The position numbers and the translations under genes were made by a program. Below the pieces are notes generated by a model. It was not told the origin of the DNA and did no database searches. It saw only the letters and a program-made list of their open reading frames with translations. From Mortierella alpina (lineage: Eukaryota; Mortierellomycota; Mortierellomycetes; Mortierellales; Mortierellaceae), in the NCBI GenBank assembly GCA_029449245.1, contig JANATF010000002.1:2728001-2792000 (forward strand): a stretch of 64,000 nucleotides of DNA. Reading direction: 5' to 3'. Shown here in pieces: positions 1 through 12,127 of this stretch. How positions within the stretch are numbered: position 1 is the stretch's first letter; the number at the start of each line of letters is the position of its first letter.

Positions 1-578
1 CCATCGCGCTCGCCGCATGGATCGGTAAGGAGCTTTCATACTCTCAATTGATGCAGATATCCACTCAAGGAACGATCACTTCCAGGTTCTTCTCCATCCT
101 CACCCCGTCTTTTTTTTTTTGTACTTACCTAGCAACAACGACCGTCATTTTCTCTACCACAGGAGGTCAAATCCAGTTCTATACCTTTCAAACGACCTAC
201 ACCACGCTTCAATTCGGCATGATATACTTCTTACGAGTTCTTCATGTGCAGCAACGAGCCATCCACGGACCTCAACCAGCCGTTTCCAAGTTGATCCGAC
301 GCGCGTTCGCTTCAGGATTCTTGGCCGTCACTGTCTGGCTGATCGATCTCCGACTCTGTGAGTGGGTCAATGGGGTGAGCTCGACATCGTTTCTGAAATG
401 GAACCCACAATTGCACGCCTGGTGGCATGTCCTCTCCGTCTGTGCGCTGTACCATGCCATCATGATGGTCGTTTACTATCACTTTGATGTTCAAGGTCAA
501 CGACCCTATGTTGATCAAGTCTTTGGATGCATCCCCGTCATCCGGCTGTTCCATTCAAAAGGAAAACTCGTCCGCTAA
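1..578 (+). CDS. Alkaline ceramidase (YPC1/ACER family), 5'-truncated by the window edge
   Basis: The last two exons of a membrane amidase that cleaves ceramide to sphingosine and fatty acid in the ER/Golgi. Exon 1..24 joins 163..578 across a GT-AG intron (25..162) that splits a Gly codon. The visible protein has hydrophobic helices and, near its C-terminus, the HAWWH motif; in ACER3 the two histidines of this HxxxH bind the catalytic zinc. Cytosolic, basic C-terminal tail. The N-terminal half lies outside the window, so the first zinc-binding His and the signature start cannot be checked. Stop codon at 576-578. The family assignment is firm; phytoceramide versus dihydroceramide preference cannot be told from this part. 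Confidence 0.85.
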   Translation, partial: IALAAWIGKELSYSQLMQISTQGTITSRFFSILTPSFFFCTYLATTTVIFSTTGGQIQFYTFQTTYTTLQFGMIYFLRVLHVQQRAIHGPQPAVSKLIRRAFASGFLAVTVWLIDLRLCEWVNGVSSTSFLKWNPQLHAWWHVLSVCALYHAIMMVVYYHFDVQGQRPYVDQVFGCIPVIRLFHSKGKLVR

Positions 579-706
579 AAGAAACACTGCTATATAAATG
601 TGTCGGAACTTGATGGCGAGGAGGAGGAGAGGAGAGGAGGAGGAGGAGAGTTTTTTTTATATATATATATTCACAGAAATGTTCTATACGCCGCCGACCT
701 CATTTT

Positions 707-3228
707 TCAGTACCGAGGAGGACTCTCATCGCCCGTGGCAGCAGCGTTTCCATAACTCCTATTGCTGCCGTTATGTTGTTCACTGCGGCCTTGGTACTGT
801 GTTCTTGGGACATACGCCTCATAAGCCTGGCTTTGTGGCCACTCGTGCTGCAGCCTCTCCACCGCACTTCGAATGGTACCTCTCATATCCCCTCGCCGAG
901 GAAACTCTGGAGGGGGCATTGATGATGTTTCTGGTATTTCCTCCTTGGTGCCTGCTGACGACAACGCGGCCGCTGCAGGTGCAGGTACAGGCGTGTTGGA
1001 GGCGCGAGATCCCTCAAAAACAGTATAACGTGGTTGGCCCATGGCCGGTCGAGGTGGGTACGAAGGCGCAGATGGAGACAGAGGCATAGGCGGTGTGGTC
1101 GAAGGTGGGGTTTCATCACCGGGCAAGAACTCCATGGGTGATCCACGCTCCATTGCAGAGGGGTCGCTGTTGGACATGCCTTCGTTAAAGTAAAATGTGC
1201 CAGCGTTGGGGTGTGCAGAGTAATTCCGTAACCTGAATCCATCCAGGTAGTATCTCGAAAGTGTTCGCTCCAAACTCCACATCCTTTCATCAATTCGAAG
1301 GTCGATAAGTCGAATCAGCTCCTCCACCTGCATTTCTTCATCGTCGGTGCCACTCTCGTTGAGCGGCGCCAGTGGCTGCAGGGACCGTGTTCCAGGCGTG
1401 CCTTGGTCGGAGAAATAAAAGTTGGCGTTCCCGGACGACTCCATTGAGTACCTCGCAGTGTCCACGTTTCTTTCTGGCCGCGCTCCCTTTCCTCGTGCGC
1501 CCACTGGGACGGCTGCCAATTTAGTCTGATTCGCGTTGAGGGCAGTGCTGTAACGAAGAGATGCCCGTTGATGACGATCGTGAAAAGTTGGCGACTGGAG
1601 TGGGACATGGTCCAGTTCACTTTCAGCACTGCTGTCGAGACGCGTGAGCTGTCTCTGGAAGAAACGCTTCATTCTCGCAAGCACACCCTGAGGCTTGGAC
1701 TGCTTCTCACGGTAGCGCCTCGAGTTTGGAGAGGTCTGGAGAATATATCGTTGCATTATCCCCCAGCTCTTGTACCTGCCGCTACCAAACAAAAAGATCC
1801 AAACTGCAAGAGCGAGTGAGGCCATTCTATATTTATAAAATAAAATTACAAGACTGTTAGATAAATATTGACATGGACAGTATCAGAAGAGCGCATGTTC
1901 CTTCGCGTACCCTCCAAGTGCTCCTGCAAGATCGACCCAGGTGTAACTTGGCTTGTCGATGTATCGGGTGACATAGAATGTGTCTGGTGAAAGAATCACT
2001 CTGCCGATAACCTTCCGATTTTCGAAGCCTCCCATCATCCTAAGGTTTTGCTATTGTCATCGGATGGATGTTCAGGTGAGACGCTGCAGGAATGGCGCGC
2101 AAATGTAGTGTACGAATGCAGATACAACTTGTGAAATCAGGCATTACCTTCTGAACGGTAAAATGCTTTTGACTAGTGTCATTGAGCAACGTGTGCTCAC
2201 TGTACACGAATGTGAGCGTATTGATTGAAGCTGAAGGAAGGAACATCGCGGGAAGGCATTAGTCAAGCGGTCCATCTCGCCTACGGCTGCAACAGTGGTT
2301 TGCCGGTGTACTTACGAATGCCAATCCTCATCGAGAGTTGGTCCTCCATACGAACATCACCACCCTATCATTCGCAGGACAATTTCAATGACCATTAGAA
2401 CACTCATACATATAAGGCACTAAGAACATTGATCCGGCATATCTGAACATCCTGTTAACCGCACGTTGAGGCATACATAGATGGCTATGGATAGCCCGTC
2501 GTCGTTTTGTCCTGTGAAGTCATTGGTAGTCTGAAGGACAAAGATGATTTGCTCGAGGGCATTCTAGACAACAATAACAAACGCATAATTTGAGTTCAGA
2601 CGGTCAGTTGGGGGCGAAGCACGGCTACGAGGCGCGTGCGCGGCTGCAGCATGACAGCCACACCAAAAGTCCTTGGACGTACCCGATCAGCACCATTCGT
2701 GTTCTTTGCAAAGTAGAGCTCCTTGGGATCCAGAATTACACAGTGCCCTGCATTTGGCCAGTCGCCGTTGGCTCGCAAATTCAGATCGGTTGCGTTGACA
2801 AACCGTACGTTCTCTAAGATGACGAAAAGGCGACGATTTTAGTAGAGTTGCAAAAGACGCAACTCTAGAGTCTAACGGTCTCAGATGAACGAATCACATA
2901 TATTGTTTTTTTTACCGGCAGGAACCAGGCGGACATCATCTTGGCCCACGGTGCCGTTTGGGTATACGAGTCCTCGTGTCAGAATCTGCACATCCACGCG
3001 GTCAATGAGCCCACCACAGATCAGTGCTCCTGGCACTGGAATGTTTGTGCTGTCCAACATGCTGACAGACACCACGTTTGCCTGCCGCAGGATAGACATC
3101 ACTTTGGGTTTGGATGCAACGATGAGGGCGGCCATCGTGAGCCCGAGAATGGCCAAGCGAAGAAGTAGCTCGTAAGTCACTGGGACTCCACAGAGCACAA
3201 ACCTCCTGGGTCTGAGTATATTGGCCAT
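707..3228 (-). CDS. Uncharacterised two-pass membrane protein with conserved ectodomain
   Basis: I reconstruct seven exons (3228-2916, 2813-2683, 2563-2477, 2364-2316, 2230-2148, 2050-1911, 1826-707), giving 640 aa with consistent phases. The start is the first ATG, followed by a short basic tail and a transmembrane helix at about residues 20-40. A roughly 230-residue lumenal or extracellular region follows, with several Asn-linked glycosylation sequons (NGT, NAT, NDT) and a few Cys. A second helix (motif LALAVWIFLFGSG) comes after WVDLAGALGG. The remaining 330 or so residues are a Ser/Pro-rich cytosolic tail carrying a short charged helix (MQVEELIRLIDLRIDERMW). I do not recognise the family from any characterised protein. 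The architecture suggests a surface or endomembrane receptor or scaffold, which is inference. Exon 6 was chosen to begin at 2050, not at the nearer AG at 2041, because only that keeps the frame. Confidence 0.75.
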
Positions 3229-4609
3229 GGTCTAGACCAGCAAACGGAGGAACTGTGGTTTGCTACGGCGTGCGCGCGAAAGAGCACGGTTACGTGAGGG
3301 GAGAAGCAGGAGTGCCGCGAACGAAAGTGTATAGTTATGAGCGGTGGTGGGGATCGCGGACTGTGGGAATGGAAGTCGTGTTGTGGAAGGAACAAGATGC
3401 AAATGCAGGAGGATGGATGCGGAAGAAAGGGGGGGGGGGGGGAATCTCGATGGCAAGGAGCGCGTGCTGGATGAGAGGAGACTGATGCAAAAGAGGCGTG
3501 AGAGACGTGAGAGGCGTGGATGCGAGAGAAGCAAAGTGAGGATGGAGAGGAAAAGGAAAAACGGAAACAAACAAAAAAAAGAAAAGGTGGAGCACAGTGG
3601 TCTCGACACAGAGGCGATATGGTGATAAGGGGCAGCTGGGGGAAACAACAGCATGCACACAGGAGGTGTGGTGCAGTGTGTGTCGCAGTGTGTCCGGGGA
3701 CATTCTACGACAGACGAGAACAAAAAGGGAAACAGAGGAGCACACGCTGAAAATAGGACACGGGCTGTGCAAAATGAGATGCCAGCAAACAAGCGATCTA
3801 CCTGCCTGTAGTGCTTGCAGTAGACCCCTCCTCAGCCCGCTCCCTCCCAAGAGCTCCCTTTTCATTCTTCGTTCTTCTCATCTCGAGTGAATTGGAGTGT
3901 CCTGGCCACAATAACGCACCGCAGTCGCTTGCTACGGTCATCATCCTCAGGCATGTTGTTTATCCCTCCGAGAAGAGGAGGTATCCGTCAACGTACAGTC
4001 GCTGTACCTGGGTCTTCACTCAATGTGCATAATTAGGGTCCACGCAGAATAGCAAGGGCTCACACTCTCGCAGTTCATGTCATCACTAAAAAACATCCTT
4101 CACTGCTGGTTTTCGATAGTTCATAGTTATAATGAATGAGCGTGTATGTGCACCACTGCTAACATATTCTAATGAGCCAAGAACAAAAGAAAAAAGAATA
4201 GGCGAAGAAAAAAAGGTCAAGGCGGAGGGGTATTGGGGGGAGGGACTAGCATGGCGATGCATGTTTGGTATACACTGACTTCATATGAATGCGTAAAACG
4301 AGGGAGGTGTCATGACAACGGTGCGTGATGGTAAAAAAAAAACGAAAAGCAAAAGCGGGAACAAAAAAAAAGTGCGCATGCAATTTGAAAATAGTCGGCG
4401 GGATCGGCTCTTTCCAGTCGAAAGGGGATGATGAAGTATGACGAAGGCATGTGTAGCCGAGAGATGGAGAGAGAGAAACAACAACGCGGCAAATAGAAGG
4501 GAAACGAAGGAGGCCGCGAGATAACAATAAAAGCACGGTGCCTGTACCAAGCAGTTCGCGTTAGAGTTACTTACAAAGTCGTTCACGGATCAGACTTTGA
4601 GCGCGCCTC
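3229..4609. other. Intergenic region, no gene recognised
   Basis: Lies between the start of the membrane protein and the stop of the sestrin gene, both on the minus strand. It holds purine-rich stretches, a poly-G run near 3429 and several A-runs. The open frames here are low-complexity and show no family features. The part next to 3228 presumably holds the membrane-protein promoter. Confidence 0.6.
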
Positions 4610-7600
4610 CTAGAACCGCTCGTCCGCGCCCTCATCCTCTTCCTCCTCATCGCATTCGCCCTTTCGCTCCCAGCGGTCTACGGCCCGGAGCGCGTACATT
4701 AGCTTGGCTTGTTTGCAAGCCTCCATCACAATAATGTTGATGTGGCATCGCTCCTCAGGTCGCAGCTCAAAGCCCATGTTGTCGAAATCGTTCTTGTCGA
4801 TCTTCCTGATATCCAAAAACTGAGCTTGGGCCAGCGACTGCTGTTGGCCATCCATGTTGCTCTCGAGTGAAAGCGATGGTGTCGTGTCCATGATGCAATG
4901 GCAAGCCTTGCGAATATAGCCTGCCAACGTCGTGTTCATAAATCTGGACAGGCTGCGGTAGTTGTATTCCTGGTGGAGCAGGCCAAATAAGCGCAGCGTG
5001 TAGAACCAAATCGCCTGGCGGAATGCAAATGTGTCCACGCCGCCGTCGTGCCTCTCTGCGTTCTCATCAAAGAAACTGAGATCTGTAAAGTTCAACGTCT
5101 CGGCGAATTCATCCTCGAGGCTCTCGCTGAGTTCTGGGAGACATCGGGAAAGAAGCGCAGACGCATCATCCTCCCACCGGAACTCATCCACTCTAAAGAC
5201 TTTATACTGAGTCGATCGGCAATCAAAGGGTGTGGGCTTTACTTGAGCCTGCATGTCCAAGAATCGGCTCATGTCTTCCTGGACTGGTCGGATGGTCTTC
5301 TCCTGTTGTTGCGCATCCTGCGTGGCCGCTGTCTCAACAAAGGAGCTTGATATGGGCGGAGATGCGATTTTCGGTTCAGGCGCAGGGAATGCTAAAACAT
5401 AAAGGTGGCGGTGTCAATGAACAAACCTCGGTCTCTCACAATGTGGACGGCATTATAACAGAGGGTTCCCTCCAAACTTACTGTCCTCGATTTCCTCAAA
5501 GCCGGGAGGAAGGCACTGCCCTGTAACATCGTCCGAGTCCGCCGCAGATCCTGGCTCACAGTCTTCCCCGTCTGTGCAGCAGCCATCTCCTTCCATCAAC
5601 AAGCGCCTGATCAACTCTGCAGTGTGCAGCTTGGACGTAGCCTCATCATACGTTCTGTTGGAGAGTGGAGTCGGAGGAAGGGTAATGTGGAAATGGAAGG
5701 GATACTGGCTAACGTCGTCTGCGGTGGTGTCACTTTGCTTTTGGTCTGGTGACTGCAAGGCATCGTCTTCCCCTTCGGAATCTGGAGTGTCCTGATCCGA
5801 ACGTGGTGAGGGCAACATTGACAAGGGATTCAAGATAGTGTCATCCTGAGATTTTCTGGCCTGCAGCCTTGTCATATCCACAAATGTGCCTCCAACCATG
5901 TCAATCTCGGGGACAATGCCACAGGCCGCGACGAACATGCTGATGCTGTGGACCGTCGATAGAATGACCATCACTTGAGCCAGCTCACTGACGGTCCAGA
6001 CGTTGTGTGGGTTGTGGTTGGATTCGCGGCAGACCAGCTCCTGTACATGCCGCGGCTTGAGCAGCCAGGGTTGATGAGCCATCATTCCGTTCAGTTTGGC
6101 CAAGTTACGGATCTTTTGAGTCGTGAACTGTAGGCCATTGAGCCAAGTCGGATCGCCCCCACTCGTAAGGTAGTCCAGCTTCATCATCGAGACCATGTAT
6201 TGACAATTGTACTGGGACGCGGCCTACATCACACAAAAGAGATGGCGGAGAGTAGAATGTCAGTTAGTTCGCCTTAGTCCGCCTGAGCCTTTCTTGTGTC
6301 CACATTAGGTTGCGGGCGTGAGGGGCTGACTGATGTCATAGTGCAGACTATCGGTACTTGCTCCCCTTTTTTTCTGGCTTGTGGCGTAGCTTTTGAAGCT
6401 ATCGCTAAAGTGTATCCAAATCTCTATACGTACCATGATCGCAACATAGCACCGCCATGGCTTTGGAATAGGGCCTGGCCCATTCATCATGCACGACTGA
6501 GAACTCTCAAACTTTTCCCAGAATGACGGGAAGAAAGCCATGATGCGAAACAGGTTGCTGGTCCGGCCATAGTTGAGGAAGGTTTGCGTCATGATCTGCT
6601 TCGTGTGCTCGTCTGGAATACAACCGATGGCAGGGGGAAGGCATCCTGGACTGGCCGGCAGCGTTGCGAGGGATGTTGAGGACGGCGACCTGTCCTGGGC
6701 CGAAAGCGTGGGCGAGACGCATCTGGAAGACTCTGGGCTGTCGAGCATGTAAATGTCCTTTGGCTCAATAAAGAACGATGCCGAGGCATGGATGGGTTTT
6801 GGGATGGGGATGTTGAGCGACTGTAGCAGTAGGCGGCAGTAATAGCAGAAATAGCAGTAGTAATTATGCACGCAAGCATAGAGCAGAAGAGCACGTCAGT
6901 AAGAGCCATAGCGCAATAGTGATGTGGTAGCACAACAGAAGACAATCGACACAACAAGAAAGAAAAAAAAATAATACAAAGCACAGATAACAACAAGAAA
7001 CTACTGAATGCCCTAGTTATTGTTGTTGATCCTACCTCGAGCTCCGTCAAGAGTCCCATCAGGCAGATCTTGACATCCTTGTAAGGACAGCAAACAGAGA
7101 AACGGAGAATTGTCAAGATATGATGGCGCAACAGCCTTGCAGCCTCATCAACCTCAGCCACACGCTCCTCCAGGGGAGAGAGCTTGTCAGGCAAGGCACG
7201 GTTGAAGTGCACGTCAGGGTCGTTCTGGAAATGGTAGCTGGACGACATTGGCGAGGACGAAAGGCAGTGAGCTAGTCCACACCCGCTGGACAAGGACCCA
7301 CTCTCGATAGCCGAGGTCGAGGAACAGGCAGAGTGGCAAATACTAGTGCCATTTGGGGAATGGGCTAGGGGCGATGTCGAGAACGTGGATGAGGAATCGG
7401 TCCTGGATCGAGACTTGATAGGCGACACATCCCTGTCCTCAACAGCACAACAGTCATTGTGGTGGGCCTGGGTCGAGATGGTAAGCTTTTCAAACGAAAG
7501 CGCGTCCGCCAGAGGCGGTTCCTGTTCTTGGGCAACATTAGCCTCTGCTGCCGCATTGGCGGTTGGAAAGAGTGTGCCTTCGATCGAATTAAAAACGCCG

Positions 7601-7884
7601 CCGGCCATGCCAGCAGGGCTGAAGGGAGGTGTAGGGTTGCCATGGCCAGTGCTGGGTCCTGAGAAGGAGCCAGGACGTGCCAGGTCTGCAAGGGCATTGT
7701 TATCGGTGACAACGCGCGCCCATTCGGTTACAATTTGGACGATGTTGTCGAGAGCACGCGCCCTGTTGGTCTGGTTGCTGTCGAGCAGATCATTGAAGAG
7801 GACGGCCCTGAAGCGAGAGTATGTTACTGAGGAGGATGGGGTTGTCTGCTTTGGTAAAGGGTCATCTATCGGCGACAGAAGCAT
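4610..7884 (-). CDS. Sestrin
   Basis: Sestrin-family stress and amino-acid sensor. In animals it binds leucine and GATOR2 to restrain TORC1, and its N-terminal AhpD-like domain reduces alkyl hydroperoxides. Four exons (7884-7036, 6820-6434, 6223-5482, 5391-4610) encode 919 aa, almost twice the vertebrate length; the excess is Ser/Thr-rich linker (about residues 70-215 and 290-350, plus an insert around 560-690). Residues 407-440 match the AhpD-like active-site helix: Cys419 and Tyr421 correspond to human SESN2 C125 and Y127, but the H132 position is Met426. LTSGGDPTWLNGLQF follows as in the family. In the C-terminal domain, R784 and E873 match the leucine-binding R390 and E451, while the GATOR2-contact D406/D407 are Q800/E801 and W444 is not kept. 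Human residue numbers are from memory. Family identity is firm; peroxidase activity and leucine sensing are uncertain. Confidence 0.9.
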
Positions 7885-7986
7885 TTGACAGGAGGCGGGA
7901 GAGGAGGATCAAGGAACGTCCAAAGGAAGCAGAGATTAGACGCTGATGGGAGACGTGGACAAGAACAAGGCCGGCAGGGAGGAGAG

Positions 7987-8033
7987 TGAATGAAAGTGAA
8001 TGAAAGTGAATGAAGGAATGAAGGAATGAAGGA
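7987..8033. repeat. Short GAATG-type tandem repeat
   Basis: Three copies of a 10-nt GTGAATGAAA-like unit followed by GAATGAAG units. Located about 100-150 nt upstream of the sestrin start codon, so it is probably transcribed leader or core promoter. Confidence 0.7.
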
Positions 8034-9948
8034 TGGAAGCAGGAGAGTCAGGAAGAATGTGCGTGCTGGTGCTGCATAGATGTCGATGGAAGCCGAAGCA
8101 AAAGAGAGGAAGTAAGGAGGTCGAACAGAGGTGCGGATGGAAAAGAAGAAATACAAGAGATCAGGATCGAAAAAAAAAAAAAATGGGTCCCAGAGAGTGA
8201 TGTGATGTGTCTGTCCAGCTCACCCCGCTTGTCCCCACTTTGTCAGTCGGTCTTCTTCCCCATCTCATTTCCCACCATACTGCTCCCTTCATTGCCACCT
8301 CTTGCTGCTGGCTGCGACTGCACTAGAGTCGACAGTCATAATGGGGATGTGTCGGAGGAGCAGCAGCAGCTATCTTTGTAGTGCTGTGCGACCGAGACGA
8401 GGAGGCACAGAAGAGCACAAGTGAGCCATTATGGAAGAGACTCCCGGTGACGCACCTTGGGTCTGTTAGATGATTACTTTCTTTCAAGGCACAATAGCAC
8501 AATAATTGGAAATGAGATGAGGTGTGAGCACCTAGGCGGAAAAGGGTATACGTGTGCTGGATATGTGCTGGATAGCAAGGGCTGGCAGCACCACCGCCGA
8601 TCATTGAACAAAAAAACCTCCCATCGCAGATCGCACCGTGAACCAGAACAGCTTGGCCTCCTTCCCTTTCTTGACTCTCTTTCCATTTCCCTTCGTCTTG
8701 TCCCCCCCTTTATTTTTTCTCCCAGGGCACATCATGAACGTCGATCTAAACGTGGCCTAAAAACGCGGACAAGGGAAACGAAGATGCATGCTCTGTTCGG
8801 CGTTGTGGTCATTCCAGGTCGATTTCCCCTTCCCCTACCCCTTCGTCTCTCCCTAATCCCTGTGTCTCTCTTCCTGCATGCCATGTCACAGTGCTTTGGG
8901 GGGGGGAAACGAACCTTTTGTGCTCAGTCCCTCTCATGCAAAAAAAAAAAAAAAAAAAATGGGAAGCCAGTTTGTTGGCGTTGGTTTTTTTGGTGCTCAC
9001 TCCGATGACAGCCAACTGAGTCAGGCACCAGAGTAGAAAGTACTAGGAGTTGGATGTTGTCTTACCGTTGCGCACATACTGGCTTGGGCTCAAGGTATTG
9101 ATATAGCCTGGGCCTAGCGCAAGCTGTCGTTGCCAAAGGATATCTGCTCGAGTCATCAGAGTCTCGCCCGCACTGCTGCTCTTCTATATGATACGTCTGT
9201 CGGTTTGCTTGATTCTTCTCAAATCAATGCTAATTGTGCTGTAGTGCGAGGAGACAGGTACAGTAGCACTGGGATGTCAAGGGGCAAGGGAAGGGAAGGG
9301 AACAGGCTGCAGATGGATTGAGAACGGAAGGGGAAAGGGAGGTGGGGGAAGAAGAGAAAAACAACTGGGAAATGGCGAAATGAACCGTGTGCGCGATTTT
9401 CCTTTTGCTGTTAGGCTTGCAAGGCTATGCGAGCACTAGTGGCAACAAGGACAAGAAAGAGAGAAGGAGAGAAAGCAAGAGTTGGGATGAAAGGTCAAGG
9501 CGTGTTTGGAGAGAGAAGAGGAGAACAACAGCAGTTACACGGGCAAGGAGATGCTTTTCTTTTTCTGTTGTGGCGGGGCGATGTGGGGGGCAAAGAGACG
9601 GGAGAGTCAATCAGCGTCAGTCGTCCGCACTTGTGCAACGAGATATCCACTCAACCTTCACCCTTCCAGCGAATGTGCCTCTCTGGCAAGGGCACACTTG
9701 CCACCAGACCCCCGGCCTGGTTCCTGACCCGGCCAAGCTGCCCCTATGGGTCGTCTTACAGTCCGCCAACCAGAGCCGCCTGAAGCGACTGGAATGAAAA
9801 AAAAGACACTATTGAAATGAATGAGACTGAATACGGTTTCGAGCCAATTTGCTGCAATAACTATTTGCACTCAATCAAAAGAGCCGCAAATTGGTCATGA
9901 TGTCAGTACCCCTTCTGCCAACTGTAACGGGGGCACCCTGGCTGAGGC

Positions 9949-10338
9949 CTAAAGCTTGAAGATAGAGCGCATCGAAGCCTTGAGCCCCCTCACCAGCAGA
10001 ACAAGTCTTTGCTTACATACCATACCATGGCTATATGACCGCGATCGGCTCGTCACTACTAGCCTCAATTGCGAGACCAGCTGGGCCTTGTGCCTCACTT
10101 GATCATTGGACAGATTGGACAGTACAAGCGCACACTGCTTCTTGGTAGCTTTTTTCTTGGACCACGCTGTCAAATTCCCCGGATCTGGGCTCTCGTGTTC
10201 ACTAACGGAGAACAAGGACGGACCTTCCCTCACATCAAGACGTTCATTCTGTTGGACGTTGCGAGAAACTGCTGTCGCTTTTAGGGGTGCTGCCAAGGTA
10301 AGCCGGCCAAGTGCTCCATCCGAAGGCTTGGCTTGCAT
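9949..10338 (-). CDS. Hypothetical small protein (doubtful)
   Basis: A 129-codon frame starting with ATG, on the same strand as calmodulin and beginning about 180 nt after its stop. The middle part is Lys-rich (SKKKATKKQCALVLSNLSND) and looks more protein-like than the random frames nearby, but no family is recognised and no promoter is obvious. It could equally be calmodulin 3' region. Kept only because the area is otherwise empty. Confidence 0.2.
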   Translation of the reverse strand: MQAKPSDGALGRLTLAAPLKATAVSRNVQQNERLDVREGPSLFSVSEHESPDPGNLTAWSKKKATKKQCALVLSNLSNDQVRHKAQLVSQLRLVVTSRSRSYSHGMVCKQRLVLLVRGLKASMRSIFKL

Positions 10339-10520
10339 AGATGTATCTCATTTCATAGCATCGCGGCACGTCAAGATGTACATTTCTGTGTTTTTAATGT
10401 TGCTCGAGATAGTGGTGTTACCCAAGTCTGTCAAACGAGGTCGTTCCCCTTCAGATGAAATATAATAAAAACAGATCGCGCGGTGGTGTGTTGCCAAGTA
10501 GCCTTCCAGTCCAGCTCCAT

Positions 10521-11842
10521 TTACTTGCTCATCATCATACGCACAAATTCCTACACGGTGAACAAAGCGATTGCAGAAAAAAAAGGGTCAGATACTGAGA
10601 GTCGATTCGTATGGCATAAGCACACTCTCCGAGGAAGTAGCAACATAACCATCCTTACATCGTAGTTGATTTGACCATCGCTATGAGGCGTAGTAAAGGT
10701 AAAGTTAAGAAGAATAGAGCCAGTCAGGTTAGTAAGGATGTCGGCTAGCCCGTATTGACGACGTCACAGCTGTCGACTGCCGTCACTCATTTTGGTGCAC
10801 GCAAGGGTACAAAGAACGATGCAGAGCAAGGATGAGCATACTCAGCAGCCCTAGTGTTGAGAAGAGGTCGCAAAGGTGGAGACGTTTTTTCTTCTTTTCG
10901 TATTCATGCCCCCTGCCTCTGCCCTTGCCCTTTTTTTTTGAGTCACATGAACACGTCGAAGTGTGTATCTCATGATATAAAAAAAATCACATACCGCCAG
11001 CCCATACCGCGCAACAGCCGCCACCCAGCACAAGGGGGTGGACGAGGGAAAGGCGACGAGGGAAGCGAAGGGAACCCACAGGGAAAAAGCGAGAAAGATA
11101 ATAGAGAATAAAAACTTACCCGTCAACATCAGCCTCGTGAATCATCTCATCAACCTCGCCGTCAGTCAGACGCTCGCCGAGGTTGGTGAGGACGTGTCTA
11201 AGCTCAGCTGCAGAGATGAAGCCGTTGCCGTCCTTGTCAAAGACCTTGAAAGCCTCTTTGATCTCCTCCTCAGAATCGGTGTCAACCATCTTGCGGGCCA
11301 TCATTGTCAAGAACTCGGGAAAGTCAATTGTGCCATTGCCATCCGCGTCCACCTCGTTGACCATATCCTGAAGGTCGGCCTCAGTAGGGTTCTGGCCGAG
11401 AGAGCGCATGACGGTGCCGAGCTCCTTGGTGGTGATGGTGCCATCACCATCCTTATCGAACAGGGAGAAGGCCTCTACAAAGCGTTCGAAAGACAAAAAC
11501 CAAAACCAAAACCAAAAAGCAAAAAAAAAACACGTATGGAGCGATACCAGAATACGAGGAAGGAAAAGTCAAGAAGGAAAACAAGGACGGTAAGTGTTCT
11601 GCAGTAGTATCCTTGGTGATAGAGTTGAGCACGACTAGTTATGGCTTTGGCTCAACACACACGAAAAGAAACGAAGCTGCTTCTCCGCGACCTTGGAATG
11701 TTCAGAATAAACTATGACGCGTCGAGTGCATTCCTTGAGAGGGATGAAAGCCTCTCTCGTTCATAATGAACGTGGAAGATGAATATAGCAGAGTCGTACC
11801 TTTGAACTCGGCCAACTGGGACTCAGTTAATTGATCAGCCAT
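10521..11842 (-). CDS. CMD1: Calmodulin
   Basis: Complete calmodulin of 149 codons plus stop, the exact family length. Four exons: 11842-11800 ([14 protein letters not shown]), 11474-11120, a 22-nt exon 10680-10659, and 10550-10521 (EFVRMMMSK). All four EF-hands have intact loops: [36 protein letters not shown] and, across two splice junctions, DVDGDGQINYDE. It is the universal calcium sensor. In this window plausible partners are the CaMK at 21.7-23.2 kb, which has a basic C-terminal helix, and calcineurin-type targets elsewhere. Every splice site is GT-AG and phases fit (43+355+22+30 = 450 nt). Identity is certain; the micro-exon is the only unusual part. Confidence 0.98.
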
Positions 11843-12127
11843 TATATAAAAGGTAGTTGTGGTTGGGAAGAAGGGTTTGGTGGAGGATGATGAAAAGCGA
11901 AGGTAAAAAAAGAAAACATGTTGTCCAGGGGCTATGAGTGTTTGCGAGCCTTGTTCCGGTGACGTTTTTTTGAGTAGCGCTGGAGCATCGATTCCTCTTA
12001 GCCACTCTCCCCAACTTCTCGCGTCAAGAACTTTGTGGTCTGTCTACATCAACAAGTTACGGTCTTGCTTACCCACTTTTTGATGAGATCGCATCTGCGC
12101 ATCTAACCTTTCTTTTTTTTGTTGCAG

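Larger units (their letters stand above)
7885..10520. other. Long intergenic region upstream of sestrin and downstream of calmodulin
   Basis: About 2.6 kb. 7987-8033 carries short tandem GAATGAAAGT/GAATGAAG-type repeats, probably in the sestrin 5' leader. 8220-9900 has pyrimidine/purine-biased tracts, a 20-nt A-run near 8941 and no frame with coding character. One possible small frame at 9949-10338 is listed separately. Confidence 0.6.
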
